Assembly (NCBI GenBank): GCA_002104985.1
Contig: MCGO01000031.1
Coordinates: forward strand, 124,001-188,000
Length of the DNA: 64,000 bases
Source: Rhizoclosmatium globosum
Lineage: Eukaryota; Chytridiomycota; Chytridiomycetes; Chytridiales; Chytriomycetaceae
Direction: 5' to 3'
Shown: positions 30,078 to 42,161 of the stretch, in pieces
How positions within the stretch are numbered: the stretch's first letter is position 1
How the letters are laid out: each line of letters begins with the position of its first letter
Position numbers and translations under genes: made by a program
Notes under the pieces: model-generated
Told to the model about the DNA's origin: nothing
The model's input: only the letters and a program-made list of their open reading frames with translations
Database searches by the model: none

Positions 30078-33000
30078 TTACTGCAAGTTGAACTTCTCTG
30101 ATAGCCATAAAGCCCAACCGCAATCATTCTCTTCCCCTAAAACAGCAGCAACAGTCTTCTTTGCTCTACTCAAAGCTCCTGCATTGCCAAATTTCAGCAT
30201 CGATACACAACTCAAGAGTCTGTTGTTGGGAGACTGGGTTACACCAGCTTCCAAAGCCTTCAACTGAGAAACGGCTGCCGAACTCTCCTCTCCGTTTTCC
30301 ACCATCAAATAAACCTTTGACAGACGCGCCAGTACAATAGCTTTTTCGACATCAGTTGTAATAGATGATAGTGCGGCGATCAATGAACTAATTGCTTGTG
30401 GGAATCTTCCAGAGTTTGTGTATGCTTCCGCAAGCTCTTCCCACAATTGAACAAATTCGGGTACGCACATCACCGCGTTGCGGTAGGCCCCAAACGCGGT
30501 TGCCTCATCACCCATAGCATACAAAGCTCTGGCTCCAACGGCATATCCCATCGCCATCACCCGTCTATCTGGACACTCAGAGTCCAATCTCGCTGACTCA
30601 GTAACTTCCAAAGCTCCCTGCAGAATTTGTCTAGCAGTATCTTCATGTCCAAGAGCCATAAACGCCAATCCACGAACAATATTTGCATCAGCAAGAAGAA
30701 GGTTCGCCCACGAAACTTCATATGGAGTCACATCAGCCAACGACACAATAGTTTGACAAACGTTCTCAGTTGCTTTGAAGACTTCGTCTGTTGTTTCCGG
30801 CGTAGACAAGTCGTCACCAGATGATGTTGAACGCAAGTGAAGACCCAGCGAAAGCCACATACGCGCGTTTGACGGCTTGGCACGAACAGCCGAATGGAAG
30901 CAAGACCGGACAGATTGTGTCTTGTTGGCAGTGTAACGGGTCAACAGTGCATGGCCAAGAGATTGATAGATTGAGGCATTCTCATGACCAGAAATAGGGG
31001 CCAACTGCGTGTGAGAATGCTGGAGTACTGATGCAGATTTGGCGACAGTAATAAGAGGATCTTGGATTTCAGGAGCGTGTCTAACCATGATATGTTAAGA
31101 AAACAGTTGAATGTGTCGAACCACCAAACCTGGAAATGTTTTCAGCAAGAAGTAACCAGTTGCGAGCTTTCCATGGAGTCTGGTGAATGTTCTTGGCCAA
31201 AAACCCTCTACTCAATTTCGAAGCTCCTTGTAACAAGAAGTATCTACTCAAAATCACATTCCTATCTTCCTCAGATCCAACCAAATCGTCTGGTTTGACC
31301 TTGATAAGCTCCGCGGCCGCACCTTGTGCCAAATCACTGTTCCCCGACACTATTCCCAGGGCGAGTAAAGAAATCAGGGCTCGAGGGAATCCACCAGGAC
31401 GTTGAACACTATCATTTTGTGATCAGGATTCACACCAAAACAATTTCTAATTCTTACCATTCCATCAGCTGGTCACGCGCCAACCCCACATGAACATCAG
31501 TTCCCAGTGCATACAAAACTTGACTGAGAAGGAGTCCAACTTTGTTTTGAACAAGCACATCTGCATCCTTTGCCGCTGCTAGCATGTTCAATCCATCTTG
31601 GAAACAAGTCAAACTGTCCTCCAATCGACCTTCGAAGAACAAAGCGACTCCAAACCCAACTCGAGCAAGAACATCGTCACTTGCATCTTCCGCAGCAAAA
31701 ACTTCATCATAAACCGCGATAGAATCGCCATATAACCCAGCAGAACACAAACTGCGCGCATAATTCTTTAACGCTTCACCCAATCCAGTGTTCGATTCTC
31801 TCAATATCTCGACAGCTCTACCAAAGACCTTGACAGCTTCTTCCCAAACTCCTTGCTGTTCCCTCAAAAGACCCAACAATGTAAAACCAGACGCATCGTT
31901 CACACAAATTTCACAAAACTTGAGCATACTGAACACAGGAGCTGTCAAAACACTTTGGTCGAGGTTCCCAGAAACAAAACGTTGATACTCTGAAAGAGCA
32001 TAGGAGTAACAGACTTCCAAGTTTTGTCCCTGAGCGAGATCATTGGCGTGATCGAAAAGATCCAGCGATTCCGAGGTGTTTGTGACAGTGTTGATGAGGG
32101 CTTGTCCGTACCAACTGAGACAGTTTTCAGGGTCAATCAACTGAGCTCGCGAAAATGACTGCTTCGCAAGGTCCAAGTCTCCATTGAAGTAATAAAAGTA
32201 TCCAAGATTCGTCCATGGATCTGAAATCTGACACAAGAGTAAGACTTACACACCAGGAAAACCCAGAAACAAAGAGAATACCTTTTCATTGAATTCCGCA
32301 GCTTTAATAAAAGCGTGTTGCGCGGTTTTGGAGTTGACTCGCAATGCAAAAACACCAAGAGAGTTCCACAAGTGTTCGTTGTTGGGATCAGCTTGCAATG
32401 CCTTCCACATACTCGCCAAACACAGTTTCAAGTACTTTTCATCTGTACCTGTTCCTTTTTCCAAATTGAACTCGTGAAGGTAGTGGTAGGACATTGCCAG
32501 ATCGTGTAGGTATGCAGAATTCAAGGATGCAAAATCATCCAACTGTCCACAAATGTGGATTGCGACCTTATACGATGCGATGGAAAGCTCTAACGCCAGC
32601 ACCATTCCATACTCACTGCTAACATCACAACCAAGCAACTGCAACCCCTGCTGAACAGCACCAAGATCCAAGAGCCGCGAAGTATGCGAACTGCGATAAA
32701 CGTAAAACGCCATACAAGCGTCTCCCAAAATCTTGAAAATACTTTGATATCCATTCCCGTTTCCACTTTGAACAACTTTCAAGCAATAGTTGACAGCAAA
32801 GTTCAAGTTATCAACGCATACACCGTAGGCACCGCCTGCAAACTCGTCTCGAGCTGAGGCAAGGTAACACTCTGCCATAGATTTCCAACAAGGGATAGCA
32901 AAGCCAGACGCTGTTCCGTCGTTGATTGCCGCTTCAACCAATCGGAAATCGGTGATGGCGTCTTTTTGGAGGCCAAGCTTCATTTTGATGTGTCCGCTTT

Positions 33001-35358
33001 GGTAGACGGAGAAGAGTCGTGTTGGGTCCAACTCAAATGCTCGCTTGAATGCTTTGAGGGCAGCCATGTATTTCCCTTCTTCGGCGTAGCTCTCGCCCAG
33101 TCCTTCCCATGAGGCGACCGACTTTGTATCAAGACGCAGAGACGTCTGAAAGTAAGTTATAGAATCGACAAAGTCGTTACTTTGCTGTGTGCATTCTTAG
33201 TACGATAAACATCGAAAACCACGCTACCCACCAAAGCTATGAATCCAAGGTATCTCCACACAACAGCACTTCTGGAACTCAGCCCCGAAAACTCGATCAA
33301 AACATTCTTGGCAGACTCCACATCTCCATCTTCCAACATCAACTTGACAAGTCCAACAACAGCCTCTTCATCTTTTGGATCCACCTCCAACCCCTTCTCA
33401 AAACACTTTTTCGCACGACCTCGGTTCCCATCCACCTCCAAACAGAAATTTCCGATCGCAGTGAAAGCACCAGGAATCGTTGAATCCATCTTGACAGCAG
33501 CCAAGAAATTGGTATAAGCTTCATCCTTCCTCTCAAGCGCCCACTGAACTTTCCCGAGCCGAAAACGCGTCTTCGCACAATCAATCATATCCAAAGCACG
33601 AACCGTCCACTCTAAAGCCTCATCAAGACCCCCTCTGCTTTGGAACAAAGTCCACCCAATATCACTGATAGCATCTAAATTCTCAGAATCATGTTCCAAG
33701 ACTTGATGAAGGTATCCAAGCGCTTCTTGATGCTTATCAACGACTCCATACGCAGTTGCGAGGCCGTACAACGCGTCAAGGTTATTGGGGTCTCGATCAA
33801 TCAACTTTCGGTATAGCGTTACAGCGTCTTGATGGCATTTGGGTCCGATTGAGACGTACGCTTTTGAGAGAGTCGAGTCAATTGACAGTTCAACTAGATT
33901 CAGCTCGATGCCATATTCGGTTCGGACTTGAGCTAAAAGGGAGGATGCCTTCTTGGAATACACAATGCACGAATCAAAGTCTCGAGAGAGAAAGGACAGT
34001 TTTGCCAATGAGTGAACGGTAAAAAGAGATAGTGGATCTTTTTCGTAGGATTCCTGAAACGAAAATTAGAGAAATAGCGAATCAGGGATAGCCTAACATT
34101 CAAGTCATCGAGGGCTTCGTCAATAGTATATTCAGGTGACTTTGCTTTGATGTAACCAGATGCGGCAAGCCCAATTGGAGAATAAGGGAAGGCGGTTGAG
34201 GCTTGTGTTAGGAGCTCCAAGGAATAGTCATCTATTAAAGTGGGATGAGTACTCCACTGTTCAGCATGCTCAATCCACGTACCAAACAAACAATCTGATG
34301 TCCCCATCAAAAACTCGAACGCAACAACCGAATCTTTCTCTAATGAGTCGTTCCCATCAGAAATCACGTCCTCGGATAATGTTTGCATCTGAGCGACAAC
34401 ATTTGCTTTTTTATCTCCATCCGCAATATGCTTAATCTTCTTGGAAAGAAACGTGAGGAGCTTGACTTTCAACTGTCGAACCAATTCTGCATCAGTTTCA
34501 GAGATCAAGTCAATTAACTGTGGGTAATAATCATGCAATTTCGACTTTTGAACAACTTCAGATTCAACAATACGTCTTGTAGTTGCCAAATCAGCAGCGC
34601 CAAGACGGCGTCGACGCAGTTCCACTTCGCGATCCATCGTTTCCTTGTCATGCGTTTCCTGGACTGTAATAAGACGAGATAACAAATATATTTGCGGTGT
34701 TGAAGACTCTCCGGATGACGAAATGTGGGATGCAATCTCAGTGTTCAATTCAGGAGAGTAGTTTGTTGAGAGAGGATCAATGACAGCGTCAAGTAGGGAC
34801 TCAAGAACATTCATTGACTCGATCCAGTATTCTTGCGTATCCAAGAGAGCCAATAATTTGAATGATACTTGGGCATACTTTTTAGCATCGATTGGAGAGC
34901 TATGTATTAGATGTGTCAGCTGGAGAAAGAAGAAGTCCAGAGTATAACGCACGCTTGCGACAGAACTGCTCTGAGTGATTTAAGAGCATCTGCCAGTGCA
35001 TCGTCGTCCTTTGTCTTTTCAAAGAGAGCAACGAGGCCCTGTTCGTTGGTTCAAGTTGTTTCAGCACTACTTCGAACCACCAAAACCAACAAAACAAACA
35101 AAAACAACCACGCACATTCCAGGGCATCGGCGAAACAGGGTTCTCAGCGGCGGCAAGGCGATACTTTGCCTCGGCCTCTTTCGCCTCGCCGAGGTTTTGG
35201 TGCGCAAGAGCGACCAGAAGAAGCGCATTGAACCGCAGAACAGACGACACGTTGGTCGACGTCAACACTGACAAACACAGGGACTTGGCGGTCTTTGGGT
35301 CGCTCGTGATGCTTTCTTTGGCTGTCTTGAGCGATGCCTTGGCCGCTTTATCGTCCAT
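30078..35358 (-). CDS. SKI3-like tetratricopeptide protein of the Ski complex
   Basis: Eight or more exons, about 1,600 residues. The whole length is tetratricopeptide repeats. The N-terminus has AKSLCLSVLTSTNVSSVLRF and EAKEAEAKYRLAAAENP followed, after an intron, by GLVALFEKTKDDDALADAL. Later blocks include DPNNLDALYGLATAYG and DPENCLSWYGQALINT. In yeast Ski3 scaffolds the Ski2 helicase and Ski8 to feed mRNA to the cytoplasmic exosome; human TTC37/SKIC3 is the homologue. The length, N-terminal repeat type and end (CGWALWLSEKFN) agree with that family. First exon 35358-35116 is certain; internal exon ends were located by reading frames and not all checked base by base. It lies between the channel and the cyclase genes. 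Confidence 0.7.
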
Positions 35359-35669
35359 TCTATGTCAAACAAAAATAATAGTAGAGAGAAAAGAGAAGTA
35401 TATAACGATGTAATCATACGCTATAAATACTCTGTACATATAGTACGCATCATTCTGCAGACGAAAAAACTTAAGAGCTCAATCCCTTCAACTGTTCCAC
35501 AGTGGTCAACGAATCAATGCATATACATTTCAATCTGTGAAATCTCTCTCTTCTTTACTTCTTCTTCTATCAAATCAGAGGAGTTCCAGACAATGCCATA
35601 ACATTTTTCCGTCACGAATTTTCGCGTGGAATAATGGCGCAAAATATCTGCACCAAAAGTTGATTCTAA
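35359..35669. promoter_or_regulatory. Divergent promoter of the SKI3-like and guanylyl cyclase genes
   Basis: A 311-bp gap separates the two start codons. It is AT-rich with several TATA-like runs (for example TATAAATAC near 35422). No specific operator was recognised. Confidence 0.35.
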
Positions 35670-38600
35670 ATGGAGGCCAAGTTCAGTCAGACTGCTGCCG
35701 TGATGCGGTGCAGAAGCGTCACAGAAGCAAAGTTGAAGGCACAAAACGCCTTAGTCAAGCTCGCCGATGAAGAAGGTACACCACCCACGGTTATAACGCG
35801 TCACTGATTTACGGAACAGCCACAATCCATTCCGCCAACATGGAGAATACTCTCCAACGCGTAAGAACACAACTGATTGAACAAGGTTCTCTTGAGCACC
35901 GCAACATTGAAGCGGCTTTTGACACAGCCATCTCCTGGGAACGCAAAGAACAACTCAACGCACTGATTGATAAATTAACGAATATCAAGTCCTTGATCCG
36001 ATTCCAAGAAGACCAGCGAGAAAGAGAAGCCGCGTTCAAGAGCAGCACGCGCCAAAAGCGAGCCGCATTTCAAGGCCGGTCTGCCAAAATGGAACAAAGA
36101 CATACCTCAGAGAGGTAAGCTGGAAAAAATCGTCTTTGTCTGGGGGTGTAAATCCCACACAATAGCAATAACAATGAACTGAAAAATTCCCCCATTCTAG
36201 GAACGAGCTCTTCATGTCGCAAAAAAGATTGACTGAAACCTTTATTAAAATTCGCGCTGTTGAAATCCAGCACATTAAGGATAAAAACCAAAAACGTCGA
36301 GCCAAGAGAGACAATGAGGTTCAAGCTCAGATGGCGTCCATGCGCCAACAGAAAGGTTGCTCATATGTTTGATGCGTTGTTGTGCGTTGCCAAACTAAAT
36401 AATTACAATCCGTGTAGAATCCGAGTTTCTCCGTGAGCTTCAACTCATCAAAGTCAGACAAATGAGTGAGGTGGGTTATGCTTACAACCATGACCTGTAA
36501 ATAAAAATACACTAATGTAGGTGAACGACCTTGAGATTTCCAACATGGAAGAGCTTGAGGATATCGCCGTCCAATTTCGTCTTGACGAGTTTATGATGGT
36601 CACCAAGCACTCCCAAATCGAAAGTAAACTGCACTTTAAGCTTTTATTCAACACAAGCTAATACTTTTTGTAGATGAGATGGCGGTGAACCTTGAAATCC
36701 AAAAGCACAAGCAAGAAGCACTTCGAGTTTTGGAGCAACAGAAAGTCATCAACGCCGCGCTTCAGAGGTCGCAGAGAAAACAAGCTGCCGCAGTCGCCAA
36801 GAACTACATTGCGGCCTCGAAAAATAGAGAACGGGTACAGTTTTCCATTGTCTTTGACTAAACAACTAAAACCATAAAACGCTCTTGCACACAGATGTTA
36901 ATCGGTGATCACCCTCTCCTCAAAGGCGATGACAAGTCGAGTGACACTGAGCAAGTGGAAGTCAAAAACAATGATTCCAATTATCAAATGAACCTCGCTT
37001 CTGACGACAATGCCGTCATCAAAATTTCAGGCGATAAGGCAACAATGGGTCATATCCAGTTTATAAACGAACACTTTAATCGCATGTTTGGATACGCAAA
37101 CAACGAAGTCGTTGGGAAAAATATCAGCATCATTATTCCACAGCCTTTTGCTGATTTACATGACGGTTTTCTTCGAAAGTATTTGGAAACTGGCGCCTCA
37201 AGAGTAAGACGAATCTAGTCGTTTTCTACCATTAACCAATAATATTTCCAGGTCATTGACAGATTCCAGCAAGTCATGGGATTGCACAAAGACGGTCACG
37301 TGATTCCCATCATCCTCTGCGTCAAGCACAACACAACCACAGATGGAAAACGCTCCTTCGCCGGTTTCATCAAAGAATCCAAACTATCCAACACCTCTGG
37401 ATACATCATTTTCGACTCCAAAACCTTCAAAGTCAACTACGCCACGAAAAACGTTGAAGAAGTCTTTGAATTCAAGAACACAAAGAATGGTGGAAACGCA
37501 TATGTGGAGGACTTGATTCCAGGACTGAACCAGAGCACAATCAAGCACGTCTCAAGCAATGGATACCAAACTGAAAAGAAACAGGGTTCTGGTATTTTGG
37601 CAATCACTGTGAAAGGTGACCGTATGAAAGTAGCTGATGCTAATCTTTACATCTGTCGTGTCACTTTCCGAAAGGTAATTACGAAACATTTATATCAAAG
37701 GTTTTTAAGCGAATGCAATAGAGCGACGGTTCATCTAGTGCAGCCAATAACGAAGCGGAAGAAGACGATGTCGAATTACCAATGACATTCTACGAGGAAG
37801 GAGAATCTGACAGAGAAACAAACGACGAAGGGGGAAGCCCCAACTCTCACGACAATACAAACGAACACGGTGAAATCGTTGTCGACGTTGAAAAGGACAA
37901 TGCGATTTTGAATGAAGCTGGTTTGTCTCATCTTCTTTTCAAAAACCTTTTTTACTAACCTCAAAAAAAGCCTCTGGAAGAATCAAAGCTATCCACGCAC
38001 ACCACAAGATTGTCCACAGCGAACTCAAACGCCAACACCGTTCCGTATATAACCAAAAATCCAAAGAACAGCGCCGACGAGTTTCCGAGCTCTTGAAGGA
38101 CCAGGAGGAAGAAATCGAGACTCTCAAGATTGACCAAGCCGCTGCTATGAAGGAGCTTCTTGATACCCAGACACAATCAGAAGAGCTTCGCGCTGATACG
38201 GCTGTTTCGCAGAACTTACTTGGAATGATGCTTCCAGCCCATATTATGGAAAAGATTGAATTGGGACAGGTTCCTGAACCAGAGCAGTTCAAATGTGTGA
38301 CTTTGTTCTTCACAGGTAATATTTTTTATGTTCCTATAGAGCAGTACTAAATACTTAACTTTGTAGATATTTATGCGTTCAAGTCACTCGTTGGAAACAT
38401 TTCATCTGTCAAGATCCTCCAACTCCTCAACGTCTTGTACACCAAATTCGACGAAATAATTGCAAAATACCCACTTTTGTACAAGGTAGAAAGCGTCTCC
38501 GATACGTACATGGTAGCAGCAGGTCTGTCGCTTTCCGCCGACTCAACAAAAGAAGAATACGCAAACTGCGCAGCCCAAGCTCTCAAATGCTGTGCAGAGT

Positions 38601-39020
38601 TACAAGCGCTCGTCATGTTCATGGACTTTGAAGAAATTGTGGGGAAACTCAAGATTTCACTTCGTATCGGTTTACATTCAGGACCCATCAATGCGGTTTG
38701 TGTTTTAAAATCGCTTCTATAAAAATTTCATGTACTGACACATGATCTTGATGAAAAGGGATTGATTGGAACTAGAATGAGTCGATACTGTCTGTTTGGT
38801 GATACAGTCAACACTGCATCACGAATGTGCACGACGGGACTTCCTGGAAAAGTGCAATTATCGGCGCAGACGATTCAGGTTCTTGGAGAAGATGATTCAT
38901 TTGAATTTGAGGTAAATGGTATGGTCTTCGGACACTAGGCTTACTCTTGTTAAACAGGAACGAGGGGAAATCGAAGTCAAGGGCAAAGGCCGAATGATGA
39001 CATATTGGTTTTTGCTCTAA
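35670..39020 (+). CDS. PAS-coiled-coil guanylyl cyclase
   Basis: Thirteen exons (35670-35775, 35821-36114, 36201-36355, 36418-36470, 36521-36623, 36674-36834, 36895-37203, 37252-37674, 37722-37920, 37971-38315, 38367-38693, 38759-38911, 38958-39020) sum to 896 codons with every junction in frame. Residues 1-290 are charged coiled coil. A PAS domain lies near 318-430 (FINEHFNRMFGYANNEVVGK, PQPFADLHDGFLRKYL), with more PAS-like sequence to about 530. A second coiled coil leads to the class III cyclase domain from about 700. Metal-binding Asp residues are in FFTDIYAF and SVSDTYM. The purine-specifying pair is Glu (KVESVSD) and Cys (SRYCLFGDT), the guanylyl rather than adenylyl pattern, and the transition-state NTASR is present. 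No membrane segment or rhodopsin is seen, so it should be cytosolic and respond through the PAS domain to an unknown cue. Confidence 0.85.
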
Positions 39021-39154
39021 TTTAGGTGACAAGAAGTAACTTGTCGAGTTGGTTGATATTTTTGGGAGATTGTTATCTTTTTGTGAAGTTATATTTGTTT
39101 CGGTATGATTTCATCCTACGATTGATACTCTTTTATAAAGAACGGCTAATTTAT

Positions 39155-40336
39155 TTAAACGCGTGGCATTTCAACGGTTTCAGCTGTAACACCATGATCC
39201 AATGCAAACGCAAGCAATTGGTCGTGAAAGAACTGGTTCCACTCCGGAGGACACATAGACGTTAATATACCAAGGAGCCATACCCATCGAGCAACTCCAC
39301 CCACCACATAATCTGCTTTGCATCTGTCAAAGGAATAATCCTTCTCGGCGACACCACCGGCAATCAGTGCAGAATAATACCCACGGAGCAGTTCATACTC
39401 GCAATCGCGACGCTCCTTTGGATACATGTGAGAAATGAGAAACTGAGCACAGTCTTGTGCTCCACTTCCAACTCCAACGACTTCCCAATCCAACAACACG
39501 AGCTCCTCATTTTCTTTCCTCCACATCAAATTAGCAGGATGATAATCACCATGAACAAGTGAGAACACATAATCAGGAGCATGTATACGGTCTTGGAATG
39601 CACCCCAAGATGTTTTTGCGAAGCTTGCGTCCATAATTTTAACCAGACGCGAATCCCATTTCACTTGAGCTTTTCCTTCATCAATTTTACTCTTTTCAGC
39701 GCGCCACGCTCTGAAAGCAGTTTCTTGATGTTGTTTCCATTCAGTCTCGCCGTTTCCTTGAAGCCAACCAACACTTCGAAGCCATGAGTGTTTGAACAAG
39801 CTCTTGTCCTTCCAAAACGTTGAGTTCATTTTTGCAGCGATTTTGAATGCATGTAATGCAATGGTTCGTGTCAAAGCCACTCGTTCTTCGCTGTTTTGGT
39901 CCAACCCTCCTGTCAGGCCAACCAAATCTTTTCCCCAGTTATGCGGACTGCAGTTTCCAAAAAAGTAACCAGCTTGAACGTGCTTGCTTGACAGATCTTG
40001 CATCAGGATCACCTTCTCACCTGTGTCCATATCTCCAAATGCATGATACACCTTCGGAGTGACGCCGCCCAGCTTCGCAGCAAGAGCATTGTAAAAGAAA
40101 GCTTCACGGGCAAGCTGAAGAGTCTTGCTGCGTTCCAAGTTTGTGTAAGATTTGAGGATGAGGGTTGATGGCGTGGATGAGTCATCTGAAGTGATTTCAA
40201 CTTTACGCATCTTTCCGCTGAGACCGCCCGCATCCGAAAGAGGCGCGAGAGAGGCGCTGGTTGCCGCGGGATGAACGCGCCGTTGGATCCAGTCGAGGCT
40301 TGTCAAATCAGCGATGTCAATTCGGACTCCACTCAT
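39155..40336 (-). CDS. APH/choline-kinase-like phosphotransferase
   Basis: Single exon, 393 residues from ATG at 40336; the frame is open a little further but without ATG. The catalytic part has LVHGDYHPANLMWR (HGD-x-H-x-x-N, Brenner's motif) and LVLLDWEVVGVGSGAQDCAQ (metal-binding D-W). N-terminal features include KSYTNLERSKTLQLAREAFF and ILMQDLS. This pattern belongs to the aminoglycoside phosphotransferase / ecdysteroid kinase-like group, which phosphorylates hydroxyl groups of small molecules; substrate cannot be told. Cytosolic, no signal peptide. Its 3' end is 134 bp from the cyclase's stop, tail to tail. Confidence 0.75.
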   Translation of the reverse strand: MSGVRIDIADLTSLDWIQRRVHPAATSASLAPLSDAGGLSGKMRKVEITSDDSSTPSTLILKSYTNLERSKTLQLAREAFFYNALAAKLGGVTPKVYHAFGDMDTGEKVILMQDLSSKHVQAGYFFGNCSPHNWGKDLVGLTGGLDQNSEERVALTRTIALHAFKIAAKMNSTFWKDKSLFKHSWLRSVGWLQGNGETEWKQHQETAFRAWRAEKSKIDEGKAQVKWDSRLVKIMDASFAKTSWGAFQDRIHAPDYVFSLVHGDYHPANLMWRKENEELVLLDWEVVGVGSGAQDCAQFLISHMYPKERRDCEYELLRGYYSALIAGGVAEKDYSFDRCKADYVVGGVARWVWLLGILTSMCPPEWNQFFHDQLLAFALDHGVTAETVEMPRV

Positions 40337-40531
40337 CTTGTTTTTGGATTCGTTTCTGTTTGCCTTGACCACAGCATCATTCACCACAATGTTCCATAAA
40401 CTGCTTCAAAAATCGTATTTTAAAATTGCTTGGTAAGCCCATAATTATAAGTTTCTGGATTCAGACTTTCTGTTTTTCAGAATACGGTCCGCCCATGACT
40501 CATAAATATGTGCCATTAATAATACTCACGC

Positions 40532-41440
40532 ATGGATGACAATGAACCTCTTCAGCCCATCAAACCCAAGCACGCGAAAATGTTTGCTAAATCACCGCAG
40601 AGACACTTTGAAGTGTCCGTCTCCTTTCCACAAGGAACCAAGGAAGTCTATGGAACTCTAACCTGTCCATACCCTCAAATCCAGCCCGTTCCATTGGTCG
40701 CCATCCTTCTTCCATCCCCAAACCCAGTCTCACCTTCTGATCCTACGCAATCACACAAACTACTTTCACACCACCTCGCAGACAACAATGTCACTACAAT
40801 CCGCTGGAATAAAGATCAACTGGAGTCACATACACTTGGGGAGTACGTGGATCAAGTCGTGTCTGCACTTAAATGGGTTTACGAAACCTCTACTTCGAGT
40901 CTATTTCTCTCACCCTACCCGAATTTCATTCTAGTTGGAACGGATGAGTGCAGTTATGCCATGGGTCCAGTCTTTCAAGCGTTGAAAGCGGTGGGGTTGA
41001 AGCGCCTTGTGTCTGGTATCATTTATATCGGTGGATTTGGGGAAACCCTTTCGAATGCGGAATGGGATGCTCTGTTGGCGGATCCCAAAAATGACGGTCT
41101 TGCTGTTGTGAAAAGCGGTGGATTACTCGGCAGGAATGTGCCTTTGGGATGGTACAAGGAAATGAAAGATGAGAGTGTTTTGAAAGGTTGCGCGGATATC
41201 GATTGTCGGGTATTGGTAGCAGGAGGTGCTCTGGATGCTAAGCATGACACTGCAAAGCAATGTACAAAAGCAAGAGTACGCGAAGTCTTACCGAAAGCTG
41301 ATAAGGTGGATTTGTGCGTTATTCCCAAAATGAATGAGCATTTACGGGATGTTAGTGGAACGCTCTCTGGTTCCACATTGAGTGAAGGCCTTGCTGAAAT
41401 CTTGACTGAATGGTTGGCGAACGTTGTTCAAGAGGAGTAA
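40532..41440 (+). CDS. Alpha/beta-hydrolase-like protein without catalytic serine
   Basis: Single exon, 302 residues. The fold is suggested by VPLVAILLPSPNP (first strand), YPNFILVGTDECSYAMGP (nucleophile-elbow place), GIIYIGGFGE, CRVLVAGGALDAKHD (acid) and MNEHLRDV (His). In active enzymes the elbow is G-x-S-x-G; here it reads G-T-D-E-C, so no Ser nucleophile is present, although Asp or Cys could be imagined in its place. Probably a pseudo-hydrolase or an unusual one. Divergent from the APH-like gene, 195 bp between starts. Confidence 0.5.
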   Translation: MDDNEPLQPIKPKHAKMFAKSPQRHFEVSVSFPQGTKEVYGTLTCPYPQIQPVPLVAILLPSPNPVSPSDPTQSHKLLSHHLADNNVTTIRWNKDQLESHTLGEYVDQVVSALKWVYETSTSSLFLSPYPNFILVGTDECSYAMGPVFQALKAVGLKRLVSGIIYIGGFGETLSNAEWDALLADPKNDGLAVVKSGGLLGRNVPLGWYKEMKDESVLKGCADIDCRVLVAGGALDAKHDTAKQCTKARVREVLPKADKVDLCVIPKMNEHLRDVSGTLSGSTLSEGLAEILTEWLANVVQEE

Positions 41441-41582
41441 TGACGGAATTTAATTCAACGCAAGTTATTAATATTGGAAAATAATTTAATAACATGAGAC
41501 TGAATGTTTATTTTGCTATGCATGATTGCTGAGACTGCAAATTAAGATGATGGAGAATTACTGGATACGATATACATGTCAT

Positions 41583-41849
41583 TTACAAGTGACGGTCACC
41601 AAGAGGCTGTGGAGTGCTACTGAACAACATCACAGATTCCTTTCTCGAGGTTGTGGATTCAGCAGCGATGGATCCATTTGAAGACTTATTGGAACTGTTG
41701 ATGGAACCAGCTTTCTTCTCTGCCTTGTCTTCCTTTGCAAACTTGACTTGAAGGAACAGGTCATGAGCACCGAAGCTTTCGAGGGACTGAGCTGCTGGCA
41801 TTCCTGGCATTTTTGTGTTGGATTTGGTTGTTTGATTTGATGAATGCAT
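41583..41849 (-). CDS. Small hypothetical protein
   Basis: A single 88-residue frame from an ATG (MHSSNQTTKSNTKMPGMPAA), with an alternative start at Met 14. It contains ESFGAHDLFLQVKFAKEDKA, then Ser/Asn-rich sequence. No recognised domain. Sits between two convergent or neighbouring genes with about 140 bp on its 3' side. The amino-acid mix looks more like protein than random translation, but there is no comparative support. Confidence 0.35.
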   Translation of the reverse strand: MHSSNQTTKSNTKMPGMPAAQSLESFGAHDLFLQVKFAKEDKAEKKAGSINSSNKSSNGSIAAESTTSRKESVMLFSSTPQPLGDRHL

Positions 41850-42161
41850 TCGAATGAGCTTATTATATCTGTTTGTGTTTCGTGGATCACTTACTTATTA
41901 AGTCTTTCATTTAAAGCGGGCGTCGAATCCACGATTTCCGCATACCAGTTCCACGATGCTTACGTGTTTTGAGAGCTCTTCTTGTGAAAAGAACCCATTG
42001 TCAAGAAATAATATCAAACGCAAAGAGGAGAGCGACGAGACAAAGTTGGAAACCCGCCAGGAATATTTAATTCCATCATTACTCTTTGCAATTTTCTTGC
42101 TTAGACAGCGCATAAATGCCCTTGTAGTGTGGGTGAGCATTGGGCAAGTTTGTTGTCAAGA
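41850..42161. promoter_or_regulatory. Promoter region of the SNF2-RING gene
   Basis: A 312-bp spacer ahead of the helicase ATG. Frames on the minus strand here are unremarkable. No distinct motif was recognised. Confidence 0.3.

Noticed and set aside
29884..30123. 79-codon frame upstream of the channel gene
   Set aside because: Overlaps the channel's start in another frame and reads as leader sequence; no family.
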